A DNA stretch of 64,000 nucleotides from Candidatus Rifleibacteriota bacterium (GCA_015233565.1 JADFXM010000008.1:144668-208667), one strand, 5' to 3'; counted from the stretch's first letter, positions 49,198 to 59,768 are shown. The notes: generated by a model not told the origin, from the letters alone. Numbers and translations are program-made.

Positions 49198-50715
49198 TTG
49201 AGCGCGAAAATATTGGTAATCGATGATGAGCATAGTGTCAGGTGGGCATTTGAAAAGGCTCTTCAGAAAGTAGGATATCAAGTTGCACTGGCAGAAACAG
49301 GAACAAAGGGACTAGCGCTTTTTTTCTCAATCAAACCTGATTTAACACTTTTAGACATTAGAATGCCTGAAATGGACGGCTTGACAGTGTTAAAAAGTAT
49401 CCGTGAGCGTGATCCTAACGCCCAGGTTATTGTGATGACAGCATACAGTGATATGGATACAACAGTAACTGCAATGAAGCTGGGAGCTTACGATTTCCTT
49501 TCTAAGCCATTCAATATAGAAGATTGTCTTGCTCTTATTGCCAGGGGGTTGAGTGCAAGATCAGTTCAGAGAACTGAACAACCGGAGGCTATTGAAAAAC
49601 TCAAACCGGGCGGATTAATTGGTAACAGCCCTGCCATGCAGGAAGTTTATAAACTCATCGGGAAAGTTTCCTCAGAAGATGTAACAGTTCTGATTACTGG
49701 TGATTCCGGTTCAGGAAAGGAGCTGGTTGCTCAAGCAATCCATAATAATTCCAATCGGGCTGAAAAACCTTTTTGGGCGATAAATTGTACTGCAGTTGCT
49801 GAAAGTCTTATGGAATCAGAATTATTTGGATATGAAAAAGGAGCTTTTACAGGTGCCCAGAATTCCAAAGCCGGTATTTTCGAATTAGCACAGGGAGGCA
49901 CTCTTTTTCTGGATGAGCTTGGGGACATGAGTCTTGAGATGCAAGCGAATCTTCTGCGGGTTCTTGAGGAACGCGAAATTGTAAGAATTGGCGGAAGTAA
50001 GAAAATTAAGGTGGATGTTCGTATTATTGCCGCTACGAACAAAGACCTAAGGCGATATATTCAAGAAAATCGTTTTCGGGACGATCTGTTTCACAGGATT
50101 AAAGTAATAGAGATTCGCCTTCCCCCTTTGAGAAACCGTGTGGAAGACATTCCTGTTCTTGCTAATTTTTTCATGAATCAATTATCAGGTAACAGAAAGG
50201 GATCCCCCAAAAAACTATCCGAAGAAGCTATTAAATTGCTTTCCTTGTATTCCTGGCCAGGAAATGTCCGGGAGTTAAAGAACGCAATTGATCAGGCTTA
50301 TACTCTTAGTCGTGATCAAGTCATTCTTCCAGAGGATCTTCCAACGGAAATAAGAGTTCCAAAGACTTATCCAATTACTGTTCCTATCAATTTTCCACCC
50401 AAAATAAATGAAGCTGCTTCCGATTCAAACAAGACCGAAGAAATAAAACCTGCAGAAGGGGCAAAAATCATTGGTCAGGGAGGCTCTTCCCAAGCTGAGT
50501 TGGTTCCAAACATGATTACCAACCTTGTTTCAATCATGATTAAAGATCAAACTCCCGGTGAAGTACATGAAAGAATAATTGGGGCCGTTGAACGGGAGAT
50601 CCTATCACAGGCACTTACTATAAATCGAAATAATCAAGTTCAGACTGCCAATTATTTAGGAATAACGCGAAACACATTGCGCACAAAAATCGAAAAATAC
50701 AAAATTTCAAATTAG
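49198..50715 (+). CDS. Sigma-54-dependent response regulator (NtrC family)
   Basis: TTG start. Receiver KILVIDDEHSVRWAF; AAA+ GDSGSGKELVAQAIH, GAFTGA, FLDELGDM; C-terminal Fis-type HTH (QTANYLGITRNTLRTKI). Confidence 0.93.
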   Translation: MSAKILVIDDEHSVRWAFEKALQKVGYQVALAETGTKGLALFFSIKPDLTLLDIRMPEMDGLTVLKSIRERDPNAQVIVMTAYSDMDTTVTAMKLGAYDFLSKPFNIEDCLALIARGLSARSVQRTEQPEAIEKLKPGGLIGNSPAMQEVYKLIGKVSSEDVTVLITGDSGSGKELVAQAIHNNSNRAEKPFWAINCTAVAESLMESELFGYEKGAFTGAQNSKAGIFELAQGGTLFLDELGDMSLEMQANLLRVLEEREIVRIGGSKKIKVDVRIIAATNKDLRRYIQENRFRDDLFHRIKVIEIRLPPLRNRVEDIPVLANFFMNQLSGNRKGSPKKLSEEAIKLLSLYSWPGNVRELKNAIDQAYTLSRDQVILPEDLPTEIRVPKTYPITVPINFPPKINEAASDSNKTEEIKPAEGAKIIGQGGSSQAELVPNMITNLVSIMIKDQTPGEVHERIIGAVEREILSQALTINRNNQVQTANYLGITRNTLRTKIEKYKISN

Positions 50716-50719
50716 AAAT

Positions 50720-50944
50720 TTACGGGGCAGGTTCTGCCTTTTCTACTTCTGCCGGTTTGAGGGGAGTATTAATCCTCCTGCGGTAGCGGAGAATTTTTTT
50801 TATAACGGTTTTTTGTGATTCTTTAACCATTATCGTCTTTCCAGTAGTGAGAGTAATAATGGTATCAGGGACTGATTCGACTGATTGAATCAGTTCCGCA
50901 TTGAGGTAATAAGAAGTTCCATTGAATCTAGTTAATTTAACCAT
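50720..50944 (-). CDS. flbD: Flagellar FlbD family protein
   Basis: MVKLTRFNGTSYYLNAELIQSVESVPDTIITLTTGKTIMVKES. Confidence 0.9.
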   Translation of the reverse strand: MVKLTRFNGTSYYLNAELIQSVESVPDTIITLTTGKTIMVKESQKTVIKKILRYRRRINTPLKPAEVEKAEPAP

Positions 50945-51137
50945 TTTTGCGAGAGTTTTCCTTTTTTCCTTGATCCGCATTAGTGGTAGTGATGCCAGTC
51001 ATGTGAGCCACCCATGAAGAATAAAATTGATTACAATCATTTGCGTTTCGACAAGTTTTTTTCAAAAAAAATTTGCAATCGGACTTTTGCGGGTCGTTTT
51101 TGTATATTATAAACTAACTTCACTAAAAAGGAAAAAT

Positions 51138-51166
51138 CTGACTCGGGGGGGAAACCGAATCAGGTT
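51138..51166 (-). terminator. Terminator downstream of flgE
   Basis: On the minus strand: CCTGATTCGG...CCGAGTCAG then ATTTTTCCTTTTT. Confidence 0.7.
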
Positions 51167-51200
51167 TTTCAAGGAGGAATGTTATTGATTTAGAACTTTA

Positions 51201-54023
51201 CTACCGTTTTAAGTTGACAACATTCTGAAGAATTTCATCAGAGGTTGTGATAATTTTGGAATTTGCTTCGAAAGCGCGTTGCGTGATAATCAAATTTGTG
51301 AATTCTTCCGCAATATCAACATTGCTCATCTCAAGTGAGGCGGGAACAATAGTTCCGCGGTCACCAGTGCCTGCTTGTCCAACCAAAGGATTGCCTGAAT
51401 TTGGAGAAGTTGTATAAAGGTTTTGCCCACCTTTGTCCAATCCGGCAGGGTTTTGGAAGGATGCAACAGCAACTCTTCCAACCGGAAGTTTCTGGCCATT
51501 GGAATAAATTCCTGTAATGGTTCCGTCAGTTTCAAAAGCTATAGATTGCATCATTCCCATTTCGTAGCCGTCCTGGTCCTTTGCTGCCGTTGTAAAAGGA
51601 GAATCATATTCTGTGGCAAGTGCCATATTCAAATCGATATCGACTTCATCACTTCCTTTTGGTGTGAAGCTGATTTGAGGAACATTAGACTTTCCCAAAT
51701 CGATTTTTCCATCGGTTCCAAAATAGATGGTTCCTTTTCGGTTTTTGATCAGGGCATCGTTTGCTCTTGAAAGCTCGACATCTGTTGGTTTTGAAGGGTC
51801 TAATACACCATTTGCCGGATCTTTCAACCAGGTAACTACCTCGGGGTCATCCTTAGCGTAGCTGATTTTGTAAGACCATTCTTTTGTTTCTGAATTTGTG
51901 TGTTCCCAGGTGGTAACCAATTCGTGGGCAGCTCCGAGAGTATCATATACTTTAATGCTGGTATCATGTGTTGCACCTTGTTGAACTGCTCCGGTAATCG
52001 AGTAAGTTTGTGTTCCTTCAGGCGTATTTACCGTTGTTGTGAAAGCCAAGGGAGTTTGATTTGGTGTGGGGACATAGACGTTCACCGACTCGGCTTGCCC
52101 TTTTTGGGCTGTAGTTGTCATTGTCATTGAATCGTTGGGTTTCCAGGGAATGCTTCCTTCTGTAACAGTGAAGGCAACTCCATTTTGATTGAAAGTCCCG
52201 ATTCCGGGAGTTCCGGTATAGGCTTCGAAGGCAGTTCCCGGAGCTGTGTTAGGCCGGAGTCCAACAGTTGCAAGAAGTGTGTTCTGATCACCGCCAATGA
52301 GAATCTTTTGTCCTGCTCCTTGGCCCGTGCCGATTAACATTAATCTGTCCGGATTCCCGGTACCGGAAGAGTCAACCAACTGTGCTGTTACGGAAACGTT
52401 ATTGCTTCGTAGTGCGGTGTTAATAGCTGATAAAATGTCACTTCTAGTATAGGTTTGCGCGACGCCTCCAACTGTTGCTGGAAGACTTACTAGTGCAGAT
52501 TTGCCGCTTTGGTCGGTAATAGTGAACTGTACATCCTGACCAAAGTTGTTAACGGCGTCCAGATAAGGAGGAACTTTTGCTTGTGCTTCGGCCCAAGCTT
52601 CAGGGCTGGAAGTACCAGTTCCTTTAACTGTTGCATCAGCGGTAAAACCAAGATCACTTAAATCCTGGGCTGTTCCTTGGCGATTTTGAAGCGTCAGTGT
52701 TCTGTTGCTTCCTGTTAAATTGCTTGACAGCGATATCTGCCCCAAAACTGAGTCATAATAGGCGGTGGCAGGAATTCCTTGCTGTTTTAAAGATAGATTA
52801 ATCTTGTCTACAACTTGAGAAGAGGTGAATGTAGTATTTTGTGGAAATGTTACAGTTGCAGTTGTGGTTTCAGGGGTTGGATCGTTTGCATAACGATCTC
52901 GCGTGTAAACTAAATCAAAACTTGTGTTTTGCTGTGGAGTCCAGTTTGCAAGAAACAATTGCTTTCCCTTATCTCCGGAAATTTTTGCGGGAGTGCCTGA
53001 GATTGTTCCGGATCCAAGGAAGCCACTTACCGATCCTACTACACGATAGGAGTTTGCATGATTGGCATCTCCACCATCAAAAATTACCGAAATCGTTTCA
53101 TCTTTAATGCCCGTTCCAGAAACTGAAATTCCTGAACTGAAACCATTTCCTGTATTTCCTAGAGTATTAACAAGCGTGGTTGCGGTTGCGGGCAATGGGG
53201 TTCCATCAGGGTCGTAGGTAAAATACGGGTTCCCAACCTGTGCCCCGACTCCCATTGGTTGACATGTTGTTGCAGTAATCTTTCCATCGGAATCTGTAGT
53301 AATAGTACCATTTGCAACGTTTCCTTGAGTGTCTGAAGCAGCACTCCAGTCCCAATGTTCTGAGTCGATCTTTTTGAACTTAACCTGCAGGTTTTCAAAA
53401 TTTCCAGTGGAATCTTTGAAAGTCAGTTTGTCCTGGCCCATTTTTACATCCCGTTCGTCTGAACTGCTGTCCAAATTTGACGAATAGGTAATGAAGGTAC
53501 TTTTATGTGCCATTTTCTTCAAATACTTAGTCAAGTTCAAATCGTATGGGTTAATTGCGTTTTGTTTGATGTCCAATTGGCCTGTAGAAGAATCTTGTGT
53601 GGCAAGCCAACCTTGAATCTTATACCCGGTATCGTTTCCGACCAGATCATAATTGGGATTGACTGAAAGATTGCCATCTCTTGTAAAGGCATAGTTGCCT
53701 GTTGCATTCTTTACCATTAAAAAACCGTTCCCTTCAATGGCAAGATCTGTTGATTTTCCTGTTCCTTCAATCGCCCCCTGGTCCATGATAGTATCGACCG
53801 CCGCTAATTTGACCCCTAAACCAACTTGTTGAGGGTTGGTTCCACCGACATTTCCGACTGATTGTGTAGAATCTCGGAGGGTTTGTGACATCAGGTCCTG
53901 AAATTCGGCTCTTCCTTTTTTAAAGCCAATTGTGTTAACATTTGCAATGTTATTGGACAGTACGTCCATCCTTGTTTGTTCTTGTTGTAATCCTGAAACT
54001 CCAGTGAAGAGTGATCTCATCAT
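51201..54023 (-). CDS. flgE: Flagellar hook protein FlgE (large)
   Basis: MMRSLFTGVSGLQQEQTRMDVLSNNIANVNTIGFKKGRAEFQDLMSQTL and C-terminal EMSNVDIAEEFTNLIITQRAFEANSKIITTSDEILQNVVNLKR. Confidence 0.95.
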   Translation of the reverse strand: MMRSLFTGVSGLQQEQTRMDVLSNNIANVNTIGFKKGRAEFQDLMSQTLRDSTQSVGNVGGTNPQQVGLGVKLAAVDTIMDQGAIEGTGKSTDLAIEGNGFLMVKNATGNYAFTRDGNLSVNPNYDLVGNDTGYKIQGWLATQDSSTGQLDIKQNAINPYDLNLTKYLKKMAHKSTFITYSSNLDSSSDERDVKMGQDKLTFKDSTGNFENLQVKFKKIDSEHWDWSAASDTQGNVANGTITTDSDGKITATTCQPMGVGAQVGNPYFTYDPDGTPLPATATTLVNTLGNTGNGFSSGISVSGTGIKDETISVIFDGGDANHANSYRVVGSVSGFLGSGTISGTPAKISGDKGKQLFLANWTPQQNTSFDLVYTRDRYANDPTPETTTATVTFPQNTTFTSSQVVDKINLSLKQQGIPATAYYDSVLGQISLSSNLTGSNRTLTLQNRQGTAQDLSDLGFTADATVKGTGTSSPEAWAEAQAKVPPYLDAVNNFGQDVQFTITDQSGKSALVSLPATVGGVAQTYTRSDILSAINTALRSNNVSVTAQLVDSSGTGNPDRLMLIGTGQGAGQKILIGGDQNTLLATVGLRPNTAPGTAFEAYTGTPGIGTFNQNGVAFTVTEGSIPWKPNDSMTMTTTAQKGQAESVNVYVPTPNQTPLAFTTTVNTPEGTQTYSITGAVQQGATHDTSIKVYDTLGAAHELVTTWEHTNSETKEWSYKISYAKDDPEVVTWLKDPANGVLDPSKPTDVELSRANDALIKNRKGTIYFGTDGKIDLGKSNVPQISFTPKGSDEVDIDLNMALATEYDSPFTTAAKDQDGYEMGMMQSIAFETDGTITGIYSNGQKLPVGRVAVASFQNPAGLDKGGQNLYTTSPNSGNPLVGQAGTGDRGTIVPASLEMSNVDIAEEFTNLIITQRAFEANSKIITTSDEILQNVVNLKR

Positions 54024-54294
54024 AGTAGTAGTCCTATTTTCGCGGCAAGTAGCCACCAGGCTTCCGGTCGTTCCCTTTAACCGTATGCCGGCCCAATCAA
54101 AAAAGATCGGGCAGTAAACCCTCAGGGAGAAAAACACATCCTGCGCTTTCTCCCTGAAAGAAAACCGACGCGGGTTTGAGGACACACTCTCACGAAAACC
54201 GCCTTCTGTCGTTCGGGCGATTTTTTGGACTTCCCCTTTTTGGGGTCCGGCCCAATTATTTTGTTTGCCTCTGGGGAGTGGGTTATCTCAAACC
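54024..54294 (-). promoter_or_regulatory. Structured 5' leader upstream of flgE (candidate cis-regulatory RNA)
   Basis: 8-bp long-range helix (54173..54180 with 54287..54294) enclosing two hairpins, then an 11-bp perfect hairpin (54122..54157) and an 8-bp hairpin (54091..54112). Confidence 0.5.
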
Positions 54295-54511
54295 TTAATT
54301 TATTTACCCCTTATGCTCTTAATATAGCTTTGGAAATTCTTATTGTGTTTAATAAACTTTCGACTACAATCTTTTTTCTACACATTTACTAATCGATCTA
54401 AAGCCATATTATTTTAATACCAAATTTTGTTTAATTGTTTTTAATACTGTTATATTGAACAATTTGTTTGCCTGGAATTCATTTGTTTGCCTGTACTATC
54501 TTTTTTTGTCT

Positions 54512-54907
54512 CTAGTTTCTTATACTTACACTATCTATTTGAGTTACGATCTTGTCTTGCATTTCTTCCGGAGCCATAGCCGTTACGAGCGTTCTTGATG
54601 GAACGTTTACCAAGAATGCCCCGGTTTTGGTTAGAATTAACGAGTCTTTTGCCCCCTTCGCTTGGAGTTCATCCAAGGCATCGTTAATCTGTTTCTGGAT
54701 ATCTCCGGAAAATTTCATGTTTCGTTCGTTGATTCTTTTGCTGGCATGTGCACTTATCACCAAACCACGATTTGTTAAACTTAAACTTCTTTGGAGCAGA
54801 TCCCCAAAGTTTTTGGGACCCTTTAGATCCGAATTATTGTTTTCTTTTCTTGCGGAAGGTGAAGTTATGCCTACGCCTGGTATTAAATTTATTGGTGTTG
54901 CAGCCAT
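54512..54907 (-). CDS. TIGR02530-type flagellar operon protein
   Basis: LVISAHASKRINERNMKFSGDIQKQINDALDELQAKGAKDSLILTKTGAFLVNVPSRTLVTAMAPEEM. Confidence 0.85.
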   Translation of the reverse strand: MAATPINLIPGVGITSPSARKENNNSDLKGPKNFGDLLQRSLSLTNRGLVISAHASKRINERNMKFSGDIQKQINDALDELQAKGAKDSLILTKTGAFLVNVPSRTLVTAMAPEEMQDKIVTQIDSVSIRN

Positions 54908-55052
54908 ATTTTTTTCCCGAAGCGATTTTTCTGAAACATCCTTGATTTAACCCTCTTCCCTGGACCCCTTATTCCTTTTCAACACCTCCTTTTTTGATAA
55001 ACTGTAATTTGCTTGTTTTAAAACAATTCATCGGATTCCGATTACTTTGTTT

Positions 55053-55547
55053 TTAATGTTTAGAAGCATTTACCTTACTGGCTTGATTTGGATCTGGGAC
55101 CCCCGTAATATCGCTAAGTGATATATCATAGCCGCTTACCGTGAATACTGCTGCACCATTCACAAATTTAACAGCAGTTACTGGACCGGTGATCGGTGCC
55201 GGTGCGCTGGATGGAGCTGCATTAACTGTTGTTCCGAGAAGAGCCAACGCTTGGATTTTATTACTGTCACTGTTTTGGGTGAGCATTGATTGCATGGTTG
55301 TCAACATGTTGTTGGATTGCTCCAAGCTAGTCAACTGAGCCATTTGTGCCATAAAATCAGTGTTTTCCATAGGTTTCAACGGGTCCTGGTTTTGAAGCTG
55401 TGTTGTCAGCAATTTTAGAAAATCGTCTTTAGTCAGGTCCTTTTTATGGGCCGCAGAAGATGAAGTAGTTCCGTTGGAACTGGTTGTTGGAGATGGTGTA
55501 ATCAAACCACTTAACGGGATGTCATTGCTAATGTCGGTGCTTGCCAT
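55053..55547 (-). CDS. flgD: Flagellar hook assembly (capping) protein FlgD
   Basis: LTKDDFLKLLTTQLQNQDPLKPMENTDFMAQMAQLTSLEQSNNM. Confidence 0.93.
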   Translation of the reverse strand: MASTDISNDIPLSGLITPSPTTSSNGTTSSSAAHKKDLTKDDFLKLLTTQLQNQDPLKPMENTDFMAQMAQLTSLEQSNNMLTTMQSMLTQNSDSNKIQALALLGTTVNAAPSSAPAPITGPVTAVKFVNGAAVFTVSGYDISLSDITGVPDPNQASKVNASKH

Positions 55548-55559
55548 TTTGCCTGCCTC

Positions 55560-58100
55560 CTAAACCTTTATGTCTATTGTTCCGTCTGTTTTTTCTTCTT
55601 CTGGTATAGTTTCCTCTTCATCAATTGTTCCATCATTGGATTTGGAGGAACTTATACCCGAAATCTTGTTATTTTGTTTTTGGTTTTTCGAAAAACTCCC
55701 CTTATTTCGATCATCGGAAGGTTTTGCAAAAACATCCACAACAATATTATGAATATTTATTCCTTGTTCGGACAAATGATTTTTTATTTGAGGGATTAAG
55801 CTTTCAAGGTGCTCTCTGACAGTGGCATTTTCAGCGTGAATTCGGGCATTAACGTTTCCATCATTGGAAGTGAGATGAATATCCAATTTACCAAGGGCTT
55901 CGGGTTTCAGGTTAACTGAAAGAGTTTTTACATTCTGGAGATCTTGCACCATTTGAATTTTTTCAATAATCTGTGAAAAAATAGAAGTTTTTACACTTTC
56001 GCTTCCTGCAACCTGCTTTGTTTGAATATTTGCAAGTGTGGTATTCTTTCCAAAATTCATCTCTGGATTGCTTCCGGAATTATTGTTTTGAGAATGGGAA
56101 TTGGTGGAAGGTTTCGTACCGGCTTCAGGTTTGACGGTCTTTTGGTTTTCGCTCCCATGAAGTGCTTTATCCACCTTGGATTTGAATTCATCAGTTGAAG
56201 AATTGTTTTGAGTAAACAACTTCGCTTCAGCCTTTGACAGTTTTCCGGAATCGGTTGCTTCTGTATTCGATAAACTTCCATTAGTTGATGCAACATTCAT
56301 CTCAGAACCGTTGTTTCTTCGCCCCAAACGGATTCTATCATCAAACTTCTGAGCCAATAAAGTAGACAGTGAAGGATCCGTTGGTGTTTCCTGGGAAGCT
56401 GAATTTTTTACCGAAGGAGTCTTATCAGGAGTAATGTCCAACACTTTTTTAGCATTTCCGGTTTCCCCGGGTTTTGATTTCGAAAGTGTTTTCAATATTT
56501 CTTCAATCTTTGATTCCTTTAATTGCTTCCCATTTTGGATATCATTTTTATTGTCGTTTTGGGTGCTGTCAGTGTTTTCAGAATGCTGGCTTGCTGAGTC
56601 TTGTGTGGTTTTTCCTGAAGTTGGGTCAGTGGGATTGGTTGAGGAGTTAGTATCTTGTGCAGTATTGAGAGATGTATTGAGTAAATCAGCTTTGGTATTT
56701 GCTGAAATTTCCTGAGTTTTCTCCTGGCTCGCTTGCTGTACTAGAGGGTCCTCAGCTTGAATAACATTATTTGTGGAATTTTTGGAATCCAAATTCTGGG
56801 TTACCTTTTTACCTTCTGATTTTGGATCAATTACCGAAGAAGTTGTTTTTTCATTCGAATTGTGAAGCATTTCCTCTTTCTGCAATTTTTCCAACAATTT
56901 TTTGGCATCATCAGAAACATTGGCCATCAGGCTTTTCTTATCATCTTCCGACAAATTCGGCAAAACAACCTGGCCTGGAGTTAAATCACCTTTGTTTTGA
57001 CCATCACTAATTTTTTCACCTGTCCCGGATTTTTCTCCCGTTTTGTTCTTTTTTATTTCACCCAGTAAAAGTTTTCTGAAATCGGTCGGGTTAGTTTGCT
57101 TTTTATCACCATTTAAAGGATTTTGATCAGAATTCTTTCCAGTTCCAAGAATATCCGCGATCAAAAATTTTCCCTGGTCGTCGGGAACATTGGGATTTTG
57201 CCCATTTACCGCATTTGCATTACCCTTGTTTTCAGCAGAGTCACCCGAAAAGAGTTTCCCAAGTTCTGTTTTGATTTTATTATCATCAAGATCATTCAGA
57301 AGATTCTGAGCTACATTGTTGGAATTAAAATAAGAATCGGGATCTTCTTTGTATTGTTGAATCTTATCGTCCTTCAATAGAGAGAAAACCTTTTCTTCGA
57401 TCTGTTTTTTGTTATCCTCTGAACTTGAGGGATTCTTAACCGGAAGGTTTGATGAAACCCCAACATCTGAATTGGAGGAATTTGCCGAAATTTGGGAATC
57501 CTTCTGGACTGAGTTTGTAGAATCAACTGATGAGGTGTTTTGTGATGAGTAATTGGAATCTACGTTATCTTGATTTGTTTGATCAGTTGACGTTTGCTTT
57601 GACGTTGAATTTTTTTGACGAATTCTTTGATTTTCCCTCGTCTTTTCCTGACTTTTTTGCGTTTGTATCTTTTCGAGTCTGCTTTTTTCTGCTAATGCTT
57701 TCTGATAATAGTCATCCTTTTTCGGGGATACTTTACTCTGAGATTTTTTCAGGGAATCTATTTTTTTTGCGACGTTCTCTTTAAAACTATTTACAGTCTT
57801 ATCGGATAAATAATCCGGTTGTTTTTGAGGTAGAGGGTCGTCCTGGAGTTTTTCAGAGGAAAGTTGAAATAAGCTGTTACTCATTAAAAGATCGATATTG
57901 GCAGCCTGATTTTGGAAAAGTGAGGGGAAACTGGAATACTGAGAATTGGTTTGATCGTTATTCTTGTTTTGTGAATTAAGAAACGAACTAAAAAATGACG
58001 AGAAATCCTGGCTAATTAAACTATTGGAATTTTGTGGCAAACTGACATTTGAACTTAAATTCAATAATTGCAAATTCTCGGCCTGGATTTGAGTTGTCAT
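55560..58100 (-). CDS. fliK: Flagellar hook-length control protein FliK-like
   Basis: Long N/Q/S/K-rich region and C-terminal SVNLKPEALGKLDIHLTSNDGNVNARIHAENATVREHLESLIPQIKNHLSEQGI. Next to flgD. Confidence 0.88.
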   Translation of the reverse strand: MTTQIQAENLQLLNLSSNVSLPQNSNSLISQDFSSFFSSFLNSQNKNNDQTNSQYSSFPSLFQNQAANIDLLMSNSLFQLSSEKLQDDPLPQKQPDYLSDKTVNSFKENVAKKIDSLKKSQSKVSPKKDDYYQKALAEKSRLEKIQTQKSQEKTRENQRIRQKNSTSKQTSTDQTNQDNVDSNYSSQNTSSVDSTNSVQKDSQISANSSNSDVGVSSNLPVKNPSSSEDNKKQIEEKVFSLLKDDKIQQYKEDPDSYFNSNNVAQNLLNDLDDNKIKTELGKLFSGDSAENKGNANAVNGQNPNVPDDQGKFLIADILGTGKNSDQNPLNGDKKQTNPTDFRKLLLGEIKKNKTGEKSGTGEKISDGQNKGDLTPGQVVLPNLSEDDKKSLMANVSDDAKKLLEKLQKEEMLHNSNEKTTSSVIDPKSEGKKVTQNLDSKNSTNNVIQAEDPLVQQASQEKTQEISANTKADLLNTSLNTAQDTNSSTNPTDPTSGKTTQDSASQHSENTDSTQNDNKNDIQNGKQLKESKIEEILKTLSKSKPGETGNAKKVLDITPDKTPSVKNSASQETPTDPSLSTLLAQKFDDRIRLGRRNNGSEMNVASTNGSLSNTEATDSGKLSKAEAKLFTQNNSSTDEFKSKVDKALHGSENQKTVKPEAGTKPSTNSHSQNNNSGSNPEMNFGKNTTLANIQTKQVAGSESVKTSIFSQIIEKIQMVQDLQNVKTLSVNLKPEALGKLDIHLTSNDGNVNARIHAENATVREHLESLIPQIKNHLSEQGINIHNIVVDVFAKPSDDRNKGSFSKNQKQNNKISGISSSKSNDGTIDEEETIPEEEKTDGTIDIKV

Positions 58101-58251
58101 TTCGTCACCTCCTTTCTGTAAAATTTATCTTTTTTCCCATTATCTACATCGACATAAAAAAAAATAATGTTTAGGTTTTTTAATATTTTTAGTGGACGTT
58201 TTTTTTTTTGTCCAATATAATGAATAATATTGGCGGAAAAAGAGGGAAATT

Positions 58252-59712
58252 ATGAATAATAGATCAAGATCAGAAATTGGTTTTATCCTTTTTCTACTGG
58301 TTTTTCTGAACTGTACAAACCTTTTTGCGGCCCCCCTGAATCTTGTTTATGAACGAGTGATCTACGGCCCCTCCGGTAACCAATTAGGAGTTCAGAAGGT
58401 ACCAATTAACTCAACTGCTGATCTACCAGGCGGCAGCCCCTGGATTGCCTACCTGAATCAAAGTGTTGGTGGAGGCCAAACGCTTTTAAGCTACACTCAA
58501 CAGATTGCCGGCGCTCTTTCCCAACCTTTAAATCTAACTATTAGTGATCAGAATTTTATTTCCTGTTCTACTAAAGATGGAGCAGGTTATGAAATTACTT
58601 TGTACAAACATGTTCTGCAATATACAAATTCCGATAGCCAGAAGTTCATTTTTTTGCATGAAATGGGGCATATAGCAATGTTGAATGCCTATCCCAGTTA
58701 TTTCACTTTCGCTGGGTTAAACTATGGCCCTGGAAATTGTCATTATCTTGATCAAACTCTTCCAGATCCACATACTGCCTGGGTTGAAGGATGGGCAGAT
58801 GGCTTTGCAGCAAACAAAAATAACGGAAAAATTTTTACACTTTCTATGTCCGATACTACCAATTTAAATTTCCTAAAGGGAAAATCTTTTGAAGAAATGA
58901 CAAGGAATGAGCTTTTTAATGCCAAGGTCGTCTATGATATGATTAATCAGCTCCCCTCAGGAAAAGATAAAGTTTTTAATGCACTTACTTATACGGGGCC
59001 TCATAACACCCTCCAAGATTTTTGTCGTGGTTATTTATCGCAAAATCCTCAAGACCAGATTGCGCTTGCCCAAATTCTTGACCGAGATAGCCAGGGAGCA
59101 GTATCCCCGAATGATTTGCTGAATTATGTCAACGGTGGTTCGAATCAGGTGGGCCCTGCGTTGAACTCTTATTTGACTAACAAAGTTAATAACCCGGGCA
59201 GTTACAATTCACCAGCTTTTAATCTTCCAAATATTTCAAACATTGCTGGAAATTTTTCGTCCTCAATAACCAATTTTTTCTCCAACATCGGAACTGTTCT
59301 CAAAAATATTTTCGGGTCAATATTCAGCCTGAATGGCGGTTCTGTTGCATCGACGGCGCTTCCTTCACAGGCTGCTACTTACGTAAGCAACTTTACCGAC
59401 AATGCAGCTTCAGCAGTAAGCGGTGTTGCTTCCAACCTCGGCGAAGTAGCTCCAATGGGGTTTAGCGCAGCATTTCAACAGTTGCAAAATTCTGCAAGTG
59501 CTCTCTCTCCAACTCTCGGAAATCCTGGAGGAACCGGTGTTGATAATTCAAAAAACCTTGCAGCTGCTGAAGAAGAATATTTCAAGGCATTCCATGATTA
59601 TAACGTGGCGCTTGGTCAATACTCGGTTGGTTCTCCTCAAGTGACGGCTGCTTTAGAAAAACTGAAAAATACTAAAAATCCTGCTTATTACATGAAAAAT
59701 GGAACTAAGTAA
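58252..59712 (+). CDS. Secreted putative zinc metallopeptidase (gluzincin-like)
   Basis: Signal peptide. FIFLHEMGHIAML and VEGWADGFAA. Confidence 0.55.
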   Translation: MNNRSRSEIGFILFLLVFLNCTNLFAAPLNLVYERVIYGPSGNQLGVQKVPINSTADLPGGSPWIAYLNQSVGGGQTLLSYTQQIAGALSQPLNLTISDQNFISCSTKDGAGYEITLYKHVLQYTNSDSQKFIFLHEMGHIAMLNAYPSYFTFAGLNYGPGNCHYLDQTLPDPHTAWVEGWADGFAANKNNGKIFTLSMSDTTNLNFLKGKSFEEMTRNELFNAKVVYDMINQLPSGKDKVFNALTYTGPHNTLQDFCRGYLSQNPQDQIALAQILDRDSQGAVSPNDLLNYVNGGSNQVGPALNSYLTNKVNNPGSYNSPAFNLPNISNIAGNFSSSITNFFSNIGTVLKNIFGSIFSLNGGSVASTALPSQAATYVSNFTDNAASAVSGVASNLGEVAPMGFSAAFQQLQNSASALSPTLGNPGGTGVDNSKNLAAAEEEYFKAFHDYNVALGQYSVGSPQVTAALEKLKNTKNPAYYMKNGTK

Positions 59713-59730
59713 TCAATAAAAAGAAAAACA

Positions 59731-59768
59731 AAAAAACCTGTCACCGTAAATTGTGACAGGTTTTTTTT
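59731..59768. terminator. Bidirectional rho-independent terminator
   Basis: AAAAAACCTGTCAC-cgtaaatt-GTGACAGGTTTTTTTT. Confidence 0.85.

Noticed and set aside
54024-54120. c-di-GMP (GEMM) riboswitch assignment for the flgE leader
   Set aside because: Only scattered resemblance (GGCAUAC, GGAAGCC, GCUACUUGCCG). The full consensus and helix arrangement could not be matched by eye, so reported only as an unassigned structured leader.
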